64,000 nucleotides of DNA from Arthrobacter antioxidans (lineage in GTDB: Bacteria > Actinomycetota > Actinomycetes > Actinomycetales > Micrococcaceae), in NCBI RefSeq assembly GCF_023100725.1, contig NZ_CP095501.1, forward strand, positions 3,596,001 to 3,660,000. Reading direction: 5' to 3'. This document shows, one piece after another, positions 1-7,745 of the stretch. The notes under the pieces are model-generated. The model had not been told where the DNA came from. It did not search any database and was given only the letters and a program-made list of their open reading frames with translations. Every line of letters begins with the position of its first letter. Position 1 is the stretch's first letter. The translations under genes were made by a program, and so were the position numbers.

Positions 1-686
1 CCGAACGGACCGTGAAGAACATCAGCACCGAGATCCATGAGGCCCTGTCCTCACTCGACCTCGAGAAGCCATACGTTTTGGCCGGACACTCGATCTCCGG
101 CTTCTACACACTCGACTACGCCAACCGGTACCCGAGCGAAGTATCCGCGGTAGTGGGCATCGACCCCAGCGTGCCCACGACCCAGCTAGAGGAGCACCCC
201 GCGGCTAGCGGCGGCATCAATTTCATCGGGGTACTGTCCACGATCGGCGTGGTCCGAACAGCGGTCTCGCTCGCTCCGGGGGCGGTGGACCCGACAGGCG
301 ACGACTTCACCACAGATGAATTGGAACGCATGCGCCAAATGACAATCTGGAACTTCGGCAACGCGGCAGTCGCCGACGAAAGCGCCCGAGTCGCCAGCAA
401 CGCCGCAGCACTCCAGGGAGTGACCTACCCGGAAAACCTGCCCGTTCTTCACTTCCTCGCCAGTGACAACGTGGCTACCAATCCCAACTGGCTCGAGTCG
501 CACAAGAACCAGCTCAAGAACGTCAACCACCACGAAATCGTCGAGCTCAACGGCCCGCACAACCTGCAATGGACCCAATCGAAGGCCATGGCCAAGAAAA
601 TCACAGAATTCCTCCAGGACAGTGCCACATCTCAAGCGTCGCCCACACCCCCTGCTGCGTCGACCGAAGTAACCCAAGGGAACTAG
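1..686 (+). CDS. alpha/beta hydrolase, 5' end outside window
   Basis: This is the C-terminal part of an alpha/beta-fold hydrolase. The frame is open from the first base, so the true start lies upstream. The nucleophile elbow GHSISG is visible near the start of the visible part, and a GPH motif close to the end is a plausible catalytic histidine. The cap-like middle and the short Ser/Thr/Pro-rich tail resemble hydrolases of the proline iminopeptidase or haloperoxidase type, but the substrate cannot be told. A strong hairpin follows the stop codon, so the gene ends a transcription unit that begins outside the window. Confidence 0.8.
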   Translation, partial: ERTVKNISTEIHEALSSLDLEKPYVLAGHSISGFYTLDYANRYPSEVSAVVGIDPSVPTTQLEEHPAASGGINFIGVLSTIGVVRTAVSLAPGAVDPTGDDFTTDELERMRQMTIWNFGNAAVADESARVASNAAALQGVTYPENLPVLHFLASDNVATNPNWLESHKNQLKNVNHHEIVELNGPHNLQWTQSKAMAKKITEFLQDSATSQASPTPPAASTEVTQGN

Positions 687-702
687 AAAATACCCCCTCC
701 AG

Positions 703-741
703 GGAGCCGAGTAACGCCACATAGTGGCGTTACTCGGCTCC
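703..741 (+). terminator. hairpin after the hydrolase gene
   Basis: A perfect 18-bp inverted repeat (703-720 with 724-741) with a three-base ATA loop lies 17 bases after the stop codon. There is no T-tract, as is common in GC-rich actinobacteria. It probably ends transcription of the hydrolase gene. It also touches the outer end of the transposase remnant. Confidence 0.7.
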
Positions 742-784
742 TGGGACTGTCCGGTCAACGGTGTGTAGGGTCCGGCGGTTTTCA

Positions 785-905
785 TCAGCGAGTGGTTCTT
801 TCGAACCGGCCTGCGAAGGTGAGCACGAACGCGTTGAGGGCGGGCTTCCACCGGATCACCCAGCGTGCCCTGCCACCGCCGGTCGGATCAAGAGACCGGG
901 TGACG
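785..905 (-). pseudogene. remnant of IS256-family transposase, C-terminal end only
   Basis: On the minus strand this segment reads RSLDPTGGGRARW followed by RWKPALNAF and ends at a TGA at 785-787. This pattern is typical of the extreme C-terminus of IS256/Mutator-type transposases. Nothing upstream continues the protein, so only about 37 codons survive. The bases around 744-775, just beyond the stop, are where the terminal inverted repeat of such an element would lie. It marks an old insertion at the left side of the accessory region. Confidence 0.5.
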
Positions 906-1159
906 TGCAGACCGCAAGCCCTCTCATCCCGTAGGGCTGAGGAAACCTCTGACGCCCTCGTCGAGTGCGGTTCAGATCGCTATTGGGCCCGCCGACGCTG
1001 ACGGGCCAGTGTCATCGCTCTGTGTTCTTGTTTCTCAGTGTCGGTCTCTTCGGCGACGAAGGTGCCGCTCGACTGGAGGCCCAGGGGCTGCGTGAAAGCA
1101 GTCTCAAGGCCCTTCGTCATCGCGGATCAGCGGATGACCATCGTCCAGGCGCATTGGTC

Positions 1160-1186
1160 TTGACGGCATCGGGAAAGCTGTTTACT
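1160..1186 (+). promoter_or_regulatory. putative promoter of the sugar operon
   Basis: A TTGACG -35 box (1160-1165) is followed after 15 bases by TTTACT (1181-1186), a fair -10. The two palindromes that follow immediately would overlap the transcription start, which suits repression by the LacI-type protein encoded at 4602. The rest of 906-1159 shows no gene I can support. Confidence 0.45.
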
Positions 1187-1193
1187 CCTACCG

Positions 1194-1219
1194 CCAAGAC
1201 GTTTTGGCAAAACGTTTTG
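1194..1219 (+). promoter_or_regulatory. tandem LacI-family operator
   Basis: Two adjacent palindromes share an ACGTTTTG half. The first is CCAAGACGTTTTGG (1194-1207, one mismatched pair) and the second is CAAAACGTTTTG (1208-1219, perfect). A central CG flanked by A/T-rich half sites is the classic LacI/GalR-family operator shape. They lie between the putative promoter and the binding-protein start, and the same operon encodes a LacI-type regulator. Confidence 0.65.
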
Positions 1220-1260
1220 TCACACCCCACAGCAATGACGCTCAGAATGGAGTCCCTGTC

Positions 1261-2604
1261 ATGCAGCACCTCGCCAGCCGGCGCCCGTCCGGCGCAGCAG
1301 CACGCAACACCACGAAGACTTTCCTGTCCGCAACAGCCGTCCTCACCGCCCTCACCCTCGCCGGGTGCGGGGCCGGCGGAGGCGGCGAACAGTCGGCGGA
1401 CGACTCCGAAGCGCTGACGGTCCTGGTCGAAGCAGGTGGCAAGGCCGAACTCACCGGCATCGCCGAGAAGTTCACCGAGGAGACCGGGACCCAGGTCACC
1501 TTCGTGGAACTCCCGTACGAAGGTCTCTACAACCGTCTGAACACGGAATTCTCCTCCGGCAGCACCTCGTTCGACGTCGCAGCCCTGGACGCGATCTGGC
1601 TGCCGACGTTTGCCGATGCTGTGACACCGCTGAATGACATGTTCACGGACGAGGTGAAGGCAGACCTCTTCCCGGCGCTGGTCGAGGAGGCGCAGGTCGA
1701 GGAGAACTTCGTCGGCTTGCCGGTCTGGACGAACTCCGAAATCCTGTTCTACCGCACGGATCTGTTCGAGGACCCCGCCGAGCAGTCCGCGTTCAAGGAC
1801 GAGTACGGCTACGACCTCGCGCCGCCCACCACCTGGGAGCAATATGAGGACGTCGCCCAGTTCTTCACCCGGGACACCGACGGTGACGGGCAGACCGACC
1901 TCTACGGCACGGATGTGAAGGGCGCCGTCGAGACCGAATGGCTGGCCACCGTGTCCCAGTCCGGCGCGGAGAACATGGTCCTCAGCCCGGAGGGTGACGT
2001 CACCGTCAACGACGCGGAGCACCTCGCGGCCCTCGACTTCTACGTGGGCCTCAACAACGACCTGAAGGTCTCCCCTCCCGGTGCCGCGCAGATCGACTGG
2101 GTCGGTGCGCAGAACCTCTTCTACCAGGGCGAGACCGCCATGATGCGCTTCTGGGCGCACGCCTACCCGCAGACCCCCGAGGACTCGCCGGTCGCAGGGA
2201 AGATCGGCGCGGCCCCGATGATCGGCGGACCGGGCGGGGTCGCCGGCGTCCCCGGCCCCTGGTACCTCTCCATCCCCAAGACGACGGAGAAGCAGGAGAC
2301 CGCGAACGAGTTCCTGCAGTTCGCCTACGACAACAACGCCATGGGCATCGACTCGTCGCTGGGTCTGGCCGCCCGGGTCTCGGCGTTCGAGGAGTACGAG
2401 GGCAAGCCGGGCTACGAGCACTTCGACGCCCTGGTGGAGACTCTTTCGGCAGAGGGTACGAAGCCCCGTCCCGCCACCGAGAACTGGCAGGAGATCGTCG
2501 ATTCGGCGCTCATCCCCATGCTGCAGAAGGCACTGGAGCCAGGCGCCGACAATCAGCAGCTGCTCGATGACGCCAAAGAGCAGATCGAAGCCATCACCCA
2601 GTAG
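1261..2604 (+). CDS. ABC transporter sugar-binding lipoprotein
   Basis: This is the extracellular solute-binding component of a carbohydrate ABC importer (family 1 binding fold), about 447 residues. The N-terminus has basic residues, a hydrophobic stretch and a lipobox LAGC with the lipidated Cys near residue 36, followed by a glycine-rich linker. The ATG at 1261 is preferred because GGAG lies eight bases upstream. An earlier TTG at 1204 falls inside the operator and would precede the signal peptide with unrelated residues. The gene heads an operon with two permeases, a LacI regulator, a GH32-like hydrolase and a GH91 enzyme. The context suggests that it binds fructose dianhydrides or fructo-oligosaccharides; that substrate is inferred. 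Confidence 0.88.
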   Translation: MQHLASRRPSGAAARNTTKTFLSATAVLTALTLAGCGAGGGGEQSADDSEALTVLVEAGGKAELTGIAEKFTEETGTQVTFVELPYEGLYNRLNTEFSSGSTSFDVAALDAIWLPTFADAVTPLNDMFTDEVKADLFPALVEEAQVEENFVGLPVWTNSEILFYRTDLFEDPAEQSAFKDEYGYDLAPPTTWEQYEDVAQFFTRDTDGDGQTDLYGTDVKGAVETEWLATVSQSGAENMVLSPEGDVTVNDAEHLAALDFYVGLNNDLKVSPPGAAQIDWVGAQNLFYQGETAMMRFWAHAYPQTPEDSPVAGKIGAAPMIGGPGGVAGVPGPWYLSIPKTTEKQETANEFLQFAYDNNAMGIDSSLGLAARVSAFEEYEGKPGYEHFDALVETLSAEGTKPRPATENWQEIVDSALIPMLQKALEPGADNQQLLDDAKEQIEAITQ

Positions 2605-2611
2605 CTGACCT

Positions 2612-2639
2612 GTGGTGGGGGGCCGGCGGCCCCCACCAC
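2612..2639 (+). terminator. intercistronic hairpin after the binding-protein gene
   Basis: A 10-bp perfect stem (GTGGTGGGGG at 2612-2621 with CCCCCACCAC at 2630-2639) sits just after the stop of the binding-protein gene and before the first permease. Hairpins here often stabilise the upstream message or partly terminate, which gives more binding protein than permease. Confidence 0.55.
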
Positions 2640-2679
2640 TCCTTCGTCCTTCCGTCTTCCTCCAGCAAAGGCCCACCAC

Positions 2680-3675
2680 GTGCACGCAACCGACCAGCGG
2701 GCTCCACTCCCGTCTCGACGGGCGTCCCAGGACTCCGACAGCAGAACACCGCCCTCGACGGCTGCTCAGCAGCCGCACCGCCGGAAGAGGGGCTTCACCG
2801 ATCAGCGGTTCGCCGCCCTGATGATGCTGCCGGCCGTCGCGTTCCTGGCCGTGTTCGTCGGCTGGCCGCTAGTGCAGTTCGTCCGTGACAGCTTCTACGC
2901 CATCGAGCCCTTCGGGGGCGGGCGTGAGTTCATCGGCTTCGCGAACTACTCGGCGGCCCTGGCATCGGACGCGTTCACCGGGGCAGCCTGGCGGACACTC
3001 GTCTACACGGTCATCGTCGTATCCCTGGAATTCACGCTCGGCCTGGCGGTGGCGCTGCTGTTCTCCGCCCTGGGAGACAAGTCCCGGATCTTCAGGACCA
3101 TCTTCATGTATCCGCTCATGATCGCGCCCGTGGTGGCCGGCCTGCTCTGGCGCTTCCTGCTCATCGACAACTTCGGCATCCTCAACGAGCTGCTGCGCCG
3201 CGTCGGGATCCTGCAGACCACCGATCAGATCCAGTGGCTCAGCAACCCCGATATCGCCCTGTTCTCCGTGGCGCTGCCGGACATCTGGTTGACCACCTCG
3301 TTCATCACCCTGATCCTCTTCGCGGGCCTGCAGAACGTCCCGGGCGAGTTGCTCGAGGCGGCCAGGATCGACGGCGCCCGCTACACCACCATCCTCTCCA
3401 GGATCATCCTGCCGCTGCTCCGCCCCGTGATCGCCGTCGCCCTGATCATCAGGGGGATCGACGCCGCACGGGCGTTCGACATCATCCTCATCCAGACCAA
3501 CGGCGGACCGCAGGGCAGCACCGAGACCCTGTCCCTGCTCGTCTACCGGACCCTCGTACGCTTCGGCGATCCTGGCCTGGCCAGCGCGATGGGCACCATG
3601 TACCTGCTGGGCATGCTGCTGGTCGCCGTCGTCGCCGTCTATGCCATCTGGCGCCCAGGAAGTGATCGCTCATGA
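2680..3675 (+). CDS. sugar ABC transporter permease (MalF/UgpA type)
   Basis: This is the first membrane subunit of the importer, 331 residues. A polar 38-residue N-terminus precedes six predicted membrane segments. The cytoplasmic EAA loop that docks the ATPase is clear at about residues 223-240 (ELLEAARIDGA followed by a downstream LPLLRP). The start is a GTG with a weak AAAGG upstream. The next permease overlaps its stop by four bases (ATGA), so the two are translationally coupled. No ATP-binding subunit lies in the operon. A shared MsiK-type ATPase, as used by many actinobacterial sugar importers, is the likely partner. Confidence 0.88.
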   Translation: MHATDQRAPLPSRRASQDSDSRTPPSTAAQQPHRRKRGFTDQRFAALMMLPAVAFLAVFVGWPLVQFVRDSFYAIEPFGGGREFIGFANYSAALASDAFTGAAWRTLVYTVIVVSLEFTLGLAVALLFSALGDKSRIFRTIFMYPLMIAPVVAGLLWRFLLIDNFGILNELLRRVGILQTTDQIQWLSNPDIALFSVALPDIWLTTSFITLILFAGLQNVPGELLEAARIDGARYTTILSRIILPLLRPVIAVALIIRGIDAARAFDIILIQTNGGPQGSTETLSLLVYRTLVRFGDPGLASAMGTMYLLGMLLVAVVAVYAIWRPGSDRS

Positions 3676-4511
3676 ACGGCCTCGTCGTCCGGGGGAAGAC
3701 CGCCCGCACCATCCTGTGGGTGTTGCTCGCAGCCGTCACCGTGCTCTACGGCTTCCCCTTCGTCTACCTGCTCCTCACCTCCTTCAAGACCCCGCTGGAG
3801 ACCATCGCCGTGCCCGCGACCGTCTTCGGCTCGGAGTTCACGCTGGAGAACTACGTCTCGGCCCTCGGCCGGGAAGGCGTGGTCGCCTCCTTCATCAACA
3901 GCACGGTCACCGCCGTCCTCAGCACGGTCATCTCCCTCGTCCTCGCGGTCCCGGCCGCGTATGCCATCACCCGGTACCGGACCCCGGGCGGGCAGGTCTT
4001 CATCCTGGTCGCCCTGGTCTGCCGGATGGTGCCCGCGATCGTCGTCGGCGTCCCCCTGGTCTCGCTGTTCCGCGACCTCGGGATCGCCGACACGTCGTTC
4101 GCCCTCGCCATCGCGCACACCACGCTGTCCCTGCCGCTGTCGATCTGGCTCATGACGAGCTTCTTCGACGCGGTACCGGACGAGCTGGACGAAGCCGCGA
4201 AGATCGACGGCTGCAGCCGACTCGGGGCGCTCCGTCGGGTGGTCCTGCCGGTCGTCTCCGGTGGCGTCGCGGTGACGGCGATCTTCGCCTTCCTCGCCTC
4301 CTGGAACGAGTTCCTCTTCTCCCTGCTCCTCACCGCCGTCAGGGCCCAGACCACACCGATCGTCATCGCGAACTTCCAGACCCAATTCGGCCTGGACTGG
4401 GGGTCCATGACCGCGCTGGCCGCCCTGTACTCGATCCCGGTCGTCCTGCTCACCCTCGTCCTCCAGCGGCACATCGTCGCCGGCCTCACGCTCGGTGCGG
4501 TCAAAGGCTGA
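3672..4511 (+). CDS. sugar ABC transporter permease (MalG/UgpE type)
   Basis: This is the second membrane subunit of the same importer, 279 residues and six membrane segments. It carries an EAA loop at about residues 171-190 (ELDEAAKIDGCSR, then LPVVSGG). Its ATG overlaps the TGA of the preceding permease. Length and layout match carbohydrate CUT1-type permeases. It ends 90 bases before the LacI regulator gene on the same strand. Confidence 0.88.
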   Translation: MNGLVVRGKTARTILWVLLAAVTVLYGFPFVYLLLTSFKTPLETIAVPATVFGSEFTLENYVSALGREGVVASFINSTVTAVLSTVISLVLAVPAAYAITRYRTPGGQVFILVALVCRMVPAIVVGVPLVSLFRDLGIADTSFALAIAHTTLSLPLSIWLMTSFFDAVPDELDEAAKIDGCSRLGALRRVVLPVVSGGVAVTAIFAFLASWNEFLFSLLLTAVRAQTTPIVIANFQTQFGLDWGSMTALAALYSIPVVLLTLVLQRHIVAGLTLGAVKG

Positions 4512-4601
4512 CCCGGTGGACCGGCCCCGCCGAGGAAGTGGTGCCGGGCTCAGGAACCCAGTAACGGCATACCATCAGCTCCAACACGACAGGGGACTCA
4601 C

Positions 4602-5681
4602 ATGGCACGGAAATCGGTCGGCATTAGGGACGTTGCAGCCGCGGCGGGAGTCTCGGTGACCACGGTGTCCCACATCCTGAACGACACACCCCATGCACGA
4701 GCCAGCGACGAAACACGCAGGAAAGTCAGGGACGCAGCGGCTGCCCTCGGGTACGGGCCGAACCGGATGGCCCAGGGCCTGCGAACCCAGCGCTCCGCGA
4801 TGATCGGCCTGCTGAGCGAAGACATCGCCACCACCCCGCACGCCGGCATGATCATCAAGGGCGCCGAGGAGACGGCACGACAGCACGACTACACCCTGGT
4901 CATCATCAACACCGACAAGGACGCCGACACGCAGTCGAAGCGGCGCGACGTCGATGCGCTGCTCGAACGGCAGGTGGACGGCATCCTCTACGCGACCATG
5001 TACCACCGGACGGTGTCCCTGCCTCCACGGCTCTTCGAGATCCCGGCCGTCCTCATCGACTCCACGGACAAGACCGGACTGGTCCCCTGCACCATCCCCG
5101 ACGAGCAGGGCGGCGCACAGACAGCTGTGACAGCGCTCCTGGACGCCGGCCACCGATCCATCGGATTCGTGAACAACACCGACGACGTCCCCGCCACCCA
5201 TGGGCGCCTGCAGGGGTACCGGGAGGCACTGCAGGGAGCAGGCATCGCCTATGATCCGGGCCTCGTCGCGGCGCGGGAGTCCGAGGCAGCAGGCGGGTAT
5301 GCGGCGGCGATGGAACTGCTGTCCCGGAATGGCCGTCCGACAGCCCTGTTCTGCTACAACGACCGAATGGCAATGGGCGCCTACCGGGCCGCCAGCGAGC
5401 TCGGGCTCAGCATTCCCGGCCAGCTGTCTGTCATCGGGTTCGACAATCAGAAGCTGATCGCCGAAGGGCTGTTCCCCGGCCTCACCACCGTGGCACTGCC
5501 CCACTACGAGATGGGCGCCTGGGCAGTCCAGACACTCATCAGACTCATTGAAGGCCACGACGAGGAAAAACTCCTCGCCGACAAACCCACCATCCTTTCC
5601 TGCCCGCTCGTCCGGCGCGACTCCGTCGCACCGCCCTATGGCTCAACTCCGGCCGGCGCCGACGCCGCGCCGACCGACTAG
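4602..5681 (+). CDS. LacI-family transcriptional regulator
   Basis: This is a 359-residue sugar-responsive repressor. Residues 7-27 form the helix-turn-helix and hinge typical of LacI/GalR proteins (IRDVAAAAGVSVTTVSHILN), followed by a periplasmic-binding-protein-like ligand domain that ends near residue 340. The ATG has AGGGGA upstream. It sits inside the sugar operon and probably acts on the tandem palindromes at 1194-1219. The effector would be a fructose-containing sugar or DFA; this is inferred from the neighbours. The short C-terminal tail is Ala/Pro/Thr-rich and looks unstructured. Confidence 0.9.
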   Translation: MARKSVGIRDVAAAAGVSVTTVSHILNDTPHARASDETRRKVRDAAAALGYGPNRMAQGLRTQRSAMIGLLSEDIATTPHAGMIIKGAEETARQHDYTLVIINTDKDADTQSKRRDVDALLERQVDGILYATMYHRTVSLPPRLFEIPAVLIDSTDKTGLVPCTIPDEQGGAQTAVTALLDAGHRSIGFVNNTDDVPATHGRLQGYREALQGAGIAYDPGLVAARESEAAGGYAAAMELLSRNGRPTALFCYNDRMAMGAYRAASELGLSIPGQLSVIGFDNQKLIAEGLFPGLTTVALPHYEMGAWAVQTLIRLIEGHDEEKLLADKPTILSCPLVRRDSVAPPYGSTPAGADAAPTD

Positions 5682-5694
5682 ACAAGGACACTCG

Positions 5695-6681
5695 ATGTTT
5701 GAACTGCGATCCTCCTGGGTGTGGGATTTCTGGTTCGCCGACGACGGCGACCGGTACCACCTCTTCTTCCTCAAAGCATCGCGCGCCCTGCACGATCCCG
5801 ACCGCCGCCACTGGCGCGCAACAGTCGGTCACGCCACGTCCACGGACCTGCGCACCTGGGAGGAACACGCGGACGCTCTCGTGCCCGCTGACGGGCCGGC
5901 TTTCGACGACCTCGCCACCTGGACCGGCTCGATCGTCCGCGACGACGCCGGACTGTGGCACATGTTCTACACAGGAGTAGATCGGGAGGGCAAAGGGCTC
6001 ATCCAGCGCATCGGCAGCGCCACCTCCCACGACCTCTTCACCTGGACCCGCACGGACCTGGTCCTCGAAGCCGACAGTGCTCACTACGAAAAGCTGGCCC
6101 AGGGCGCATGGCCCGATGAGGCGTGGCGTGACCCATGGGTAAGCCGCAGCACGGACGGCACCGGGTGGAACATGCTGATCACCGCCCGGTCCACGGCGGG
6201 CGAACCGGACCAGCGAGGCGTCGTCGGCAGCGCGTTCTCCCCCGATCTCGCGCACTGGGAGGTCCGGCCGCCCCTGAGCCGACCCGGTAACGGGTTCGGG
6301 CAACTCGAGGTCCTGCAAACCGAGACAGTCGACGGCCAGACAGTGCTCCTGTTTTCCTGCCTGAACTCCGAACTCTCCACAGGACGTCAGGCGGCCCAGG
6401 AGCATGGAGGGATCTGGGCCGTGAACGCGCCGAGCGCCCTCGGCCCCTTCGACATCTCGGAGGCCTACCTCGTGGCCGACCAGTCTCTCTATGTGGGACG
6501 ACTCATCCAGGACCGTGCAGGCCAGTGGCAGATGCTCGCCTTCGAGAACGCAGACGACACCGGGGCCTTCGTCGGCAGGATCACCGACCCCCAGCCCGTG
6601 GCCTGGGTCGACGGCAAGCTCACCATGATGGGTGCCCACCACCCGCCTGTAGGGGATCGACGCTACGTCGACGTTTCCTGA
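5695..6681 (+). CDS. GH32-like beta-fructosidase, cytoplasmic
   Basis: This 328-residue protein has the five-bladed beta-propeller layout of the GH32/GH68/GH43 group. Candidate catalytic sites are an Asp in VWDFWF (about residue 11, nucleophile position), the RDP motif at 145-147 (transition-state stabiliser) and Glu 205 in GQLEVLQ (acid/base position). There is no signal peptide, so it should act in the cytoplasm. The ATG at 5695 has AAGGA six bases upstream. A frame extension to 5548 only overlaps the end of the regulator gene. Together with the GH91 gene downstream it would cleave inulobiose or a related fructoside to fructose. Exact substrate is inferred. Confidence 0.75.
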   Translation: MFELRSSWVWDFWFADDGDRYHLFFLKASRALHDPDRRHWRATVGHATSTDLRTWEEHADALVPADGPAFDDLATWTGSIVRDDAGLWHMFYTGVDREGKGLIQRIGSATSHDLFTWTRTDLVLEADSAHYEKLAQGAWPDEAWRDPWVSRSTDGTGWNMLITARSTAGEPDQRGVVGSAFSPDLAHWEVRPPLSRPGNGFGQLEVLQTETVDGQTVLLFSCLNSELSTGRQAAQEHGGIWAVNAPSALGPFDISEAYLVADQSLYVGRLIQDRAGQWQMLAFENADDTGAFVGRITDPQPVAWVDGKLTMMGAHHPPVGDRRYVDVS

Positions 6682-6859
6682 CGAGAAGATGCTGGTGTCA
6701 TAGGTCCAGCTGACCGCGCATCAACGACATCCGGGGTGAGCCATCGTGTGAGGCCCACGTTCGGCGAGCCCACCGTGCACCCCGTATCCCATGCCACGAG
6801 CACGTGCATCGTTCACCCTTCTTTCCTCGGTACCGGGATAGACCCAAGAAAGGCCCGTA

Positions 6860-7721
6860 ATGCCAACAGGCCGGCGAACAGACGACCGCTGCTTGACGAA
6901 CGCTGATGTCGTCGTCGTCGGTGAAGCTCTCGTGGACATCGTCGTTTCTTCCCGAGGCACTGTGGAACACCCCGGAGGGTCACCTGCAAACGTCGCCTAT
7001 GGGCTCGGCCGGTTGGGCGTCGACACCGCGCTGCTGACCTCGATCGGCGATGACCACCATGCGGCCGCCATCGAGACACACCTTCGCAGCGCCGGTGTCC
7101 GCCTTGTGCCCGGTTCCAAGGGCAGCGGTAGCACCGCAACCGCGACAGCGGTGTCAGCGCGCGACGGATCGGCACAGTACAACTTCAATATCCGGTGGGA
7201 CCTCCCACAGGTCGCTCCGGCATTCCTTCACCAAGTGCTGCATACCGGCTCGATAGCTACCTTCCTGGCACCAGGAGCGGCCAGTGTTCGAGAGCTGATC
7301 AAGCAGGCATACCAGGACTGTGTCGTCACCTACGACCCCAACATCCGCCCGGCTCTGCTGGGCAGTCATGCCGAAGCGAGAACCATCTTCGAGGAACTCG
7401 TCCCCTTCACCGAAGTGGTCAAACTCAGCGACGAGGATGCACGGTGGCTCTATCCGCGGCTGGCTCTGGATCGGGGCCGGCGAAGCCTACATGACTGCCG
7501 TGATGTACGGACTTCCCACGCGCAGCGCGCACGGACTGGGGCCTTCGGCCTTGGAATCGCTGGGTCGCCTGGCGTCGATTGCGGCAACCCTTACCGTCCG
7601 CTGCGCGGGAGCGCACCCGCCAACATCAGAGGAACTGGCAAAGGAAATCCGAGAAGAACCCCCGAATCGTCCACACCACTATGTGGCGCCCGGTCTGAGC
7701 TCCCGCACCTTGAACACCTGA
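6860..7721 (+). pseudogene. PfkB-family fructokinase, deleted and frameshifted
   Basis: The N-terminal part is a normal PfkB sugar kinase: VVVGEALVDIV, then GGSPANVAYGLGRLG, and later TYDPNIRP and KLSDEDARWLYP. After about 7455 the frame no longer matches. The C-terminal signature continues in another frame (GAGEAYMTAVMYGLP to the stop at 7721). About 50-60 residues expected between these parts, including the ATP-loop strand, are missing, so a deletion plus frameshift is more likely than a single read error. The catalytic Asp of GAGD is Glu here. The ATG at 6860 has AGAAAGG six bases upstream. The 178 bases before it hold nothing I recognise. The original gene probably phosphorylated fructose released by the operon. 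Confidence 0.75.
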
Positions 7722-7745
7722 GAAAACATCACAAGGAAAGAACCA

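Noticed and set aside
1204..1260. TTG start for the binding protein
   Set aside because: It lies inside the LacI operator and would put 19 unrelated residues before the signal peptide.
1117..2778. 553-residue open frame on the minus strand across the binding-protein gene
   Set aside because: It is the GC-rich antisense shadow of the sugar-binding lipoprotein gene, with biased Gly/Arg/Val composition and no domain.
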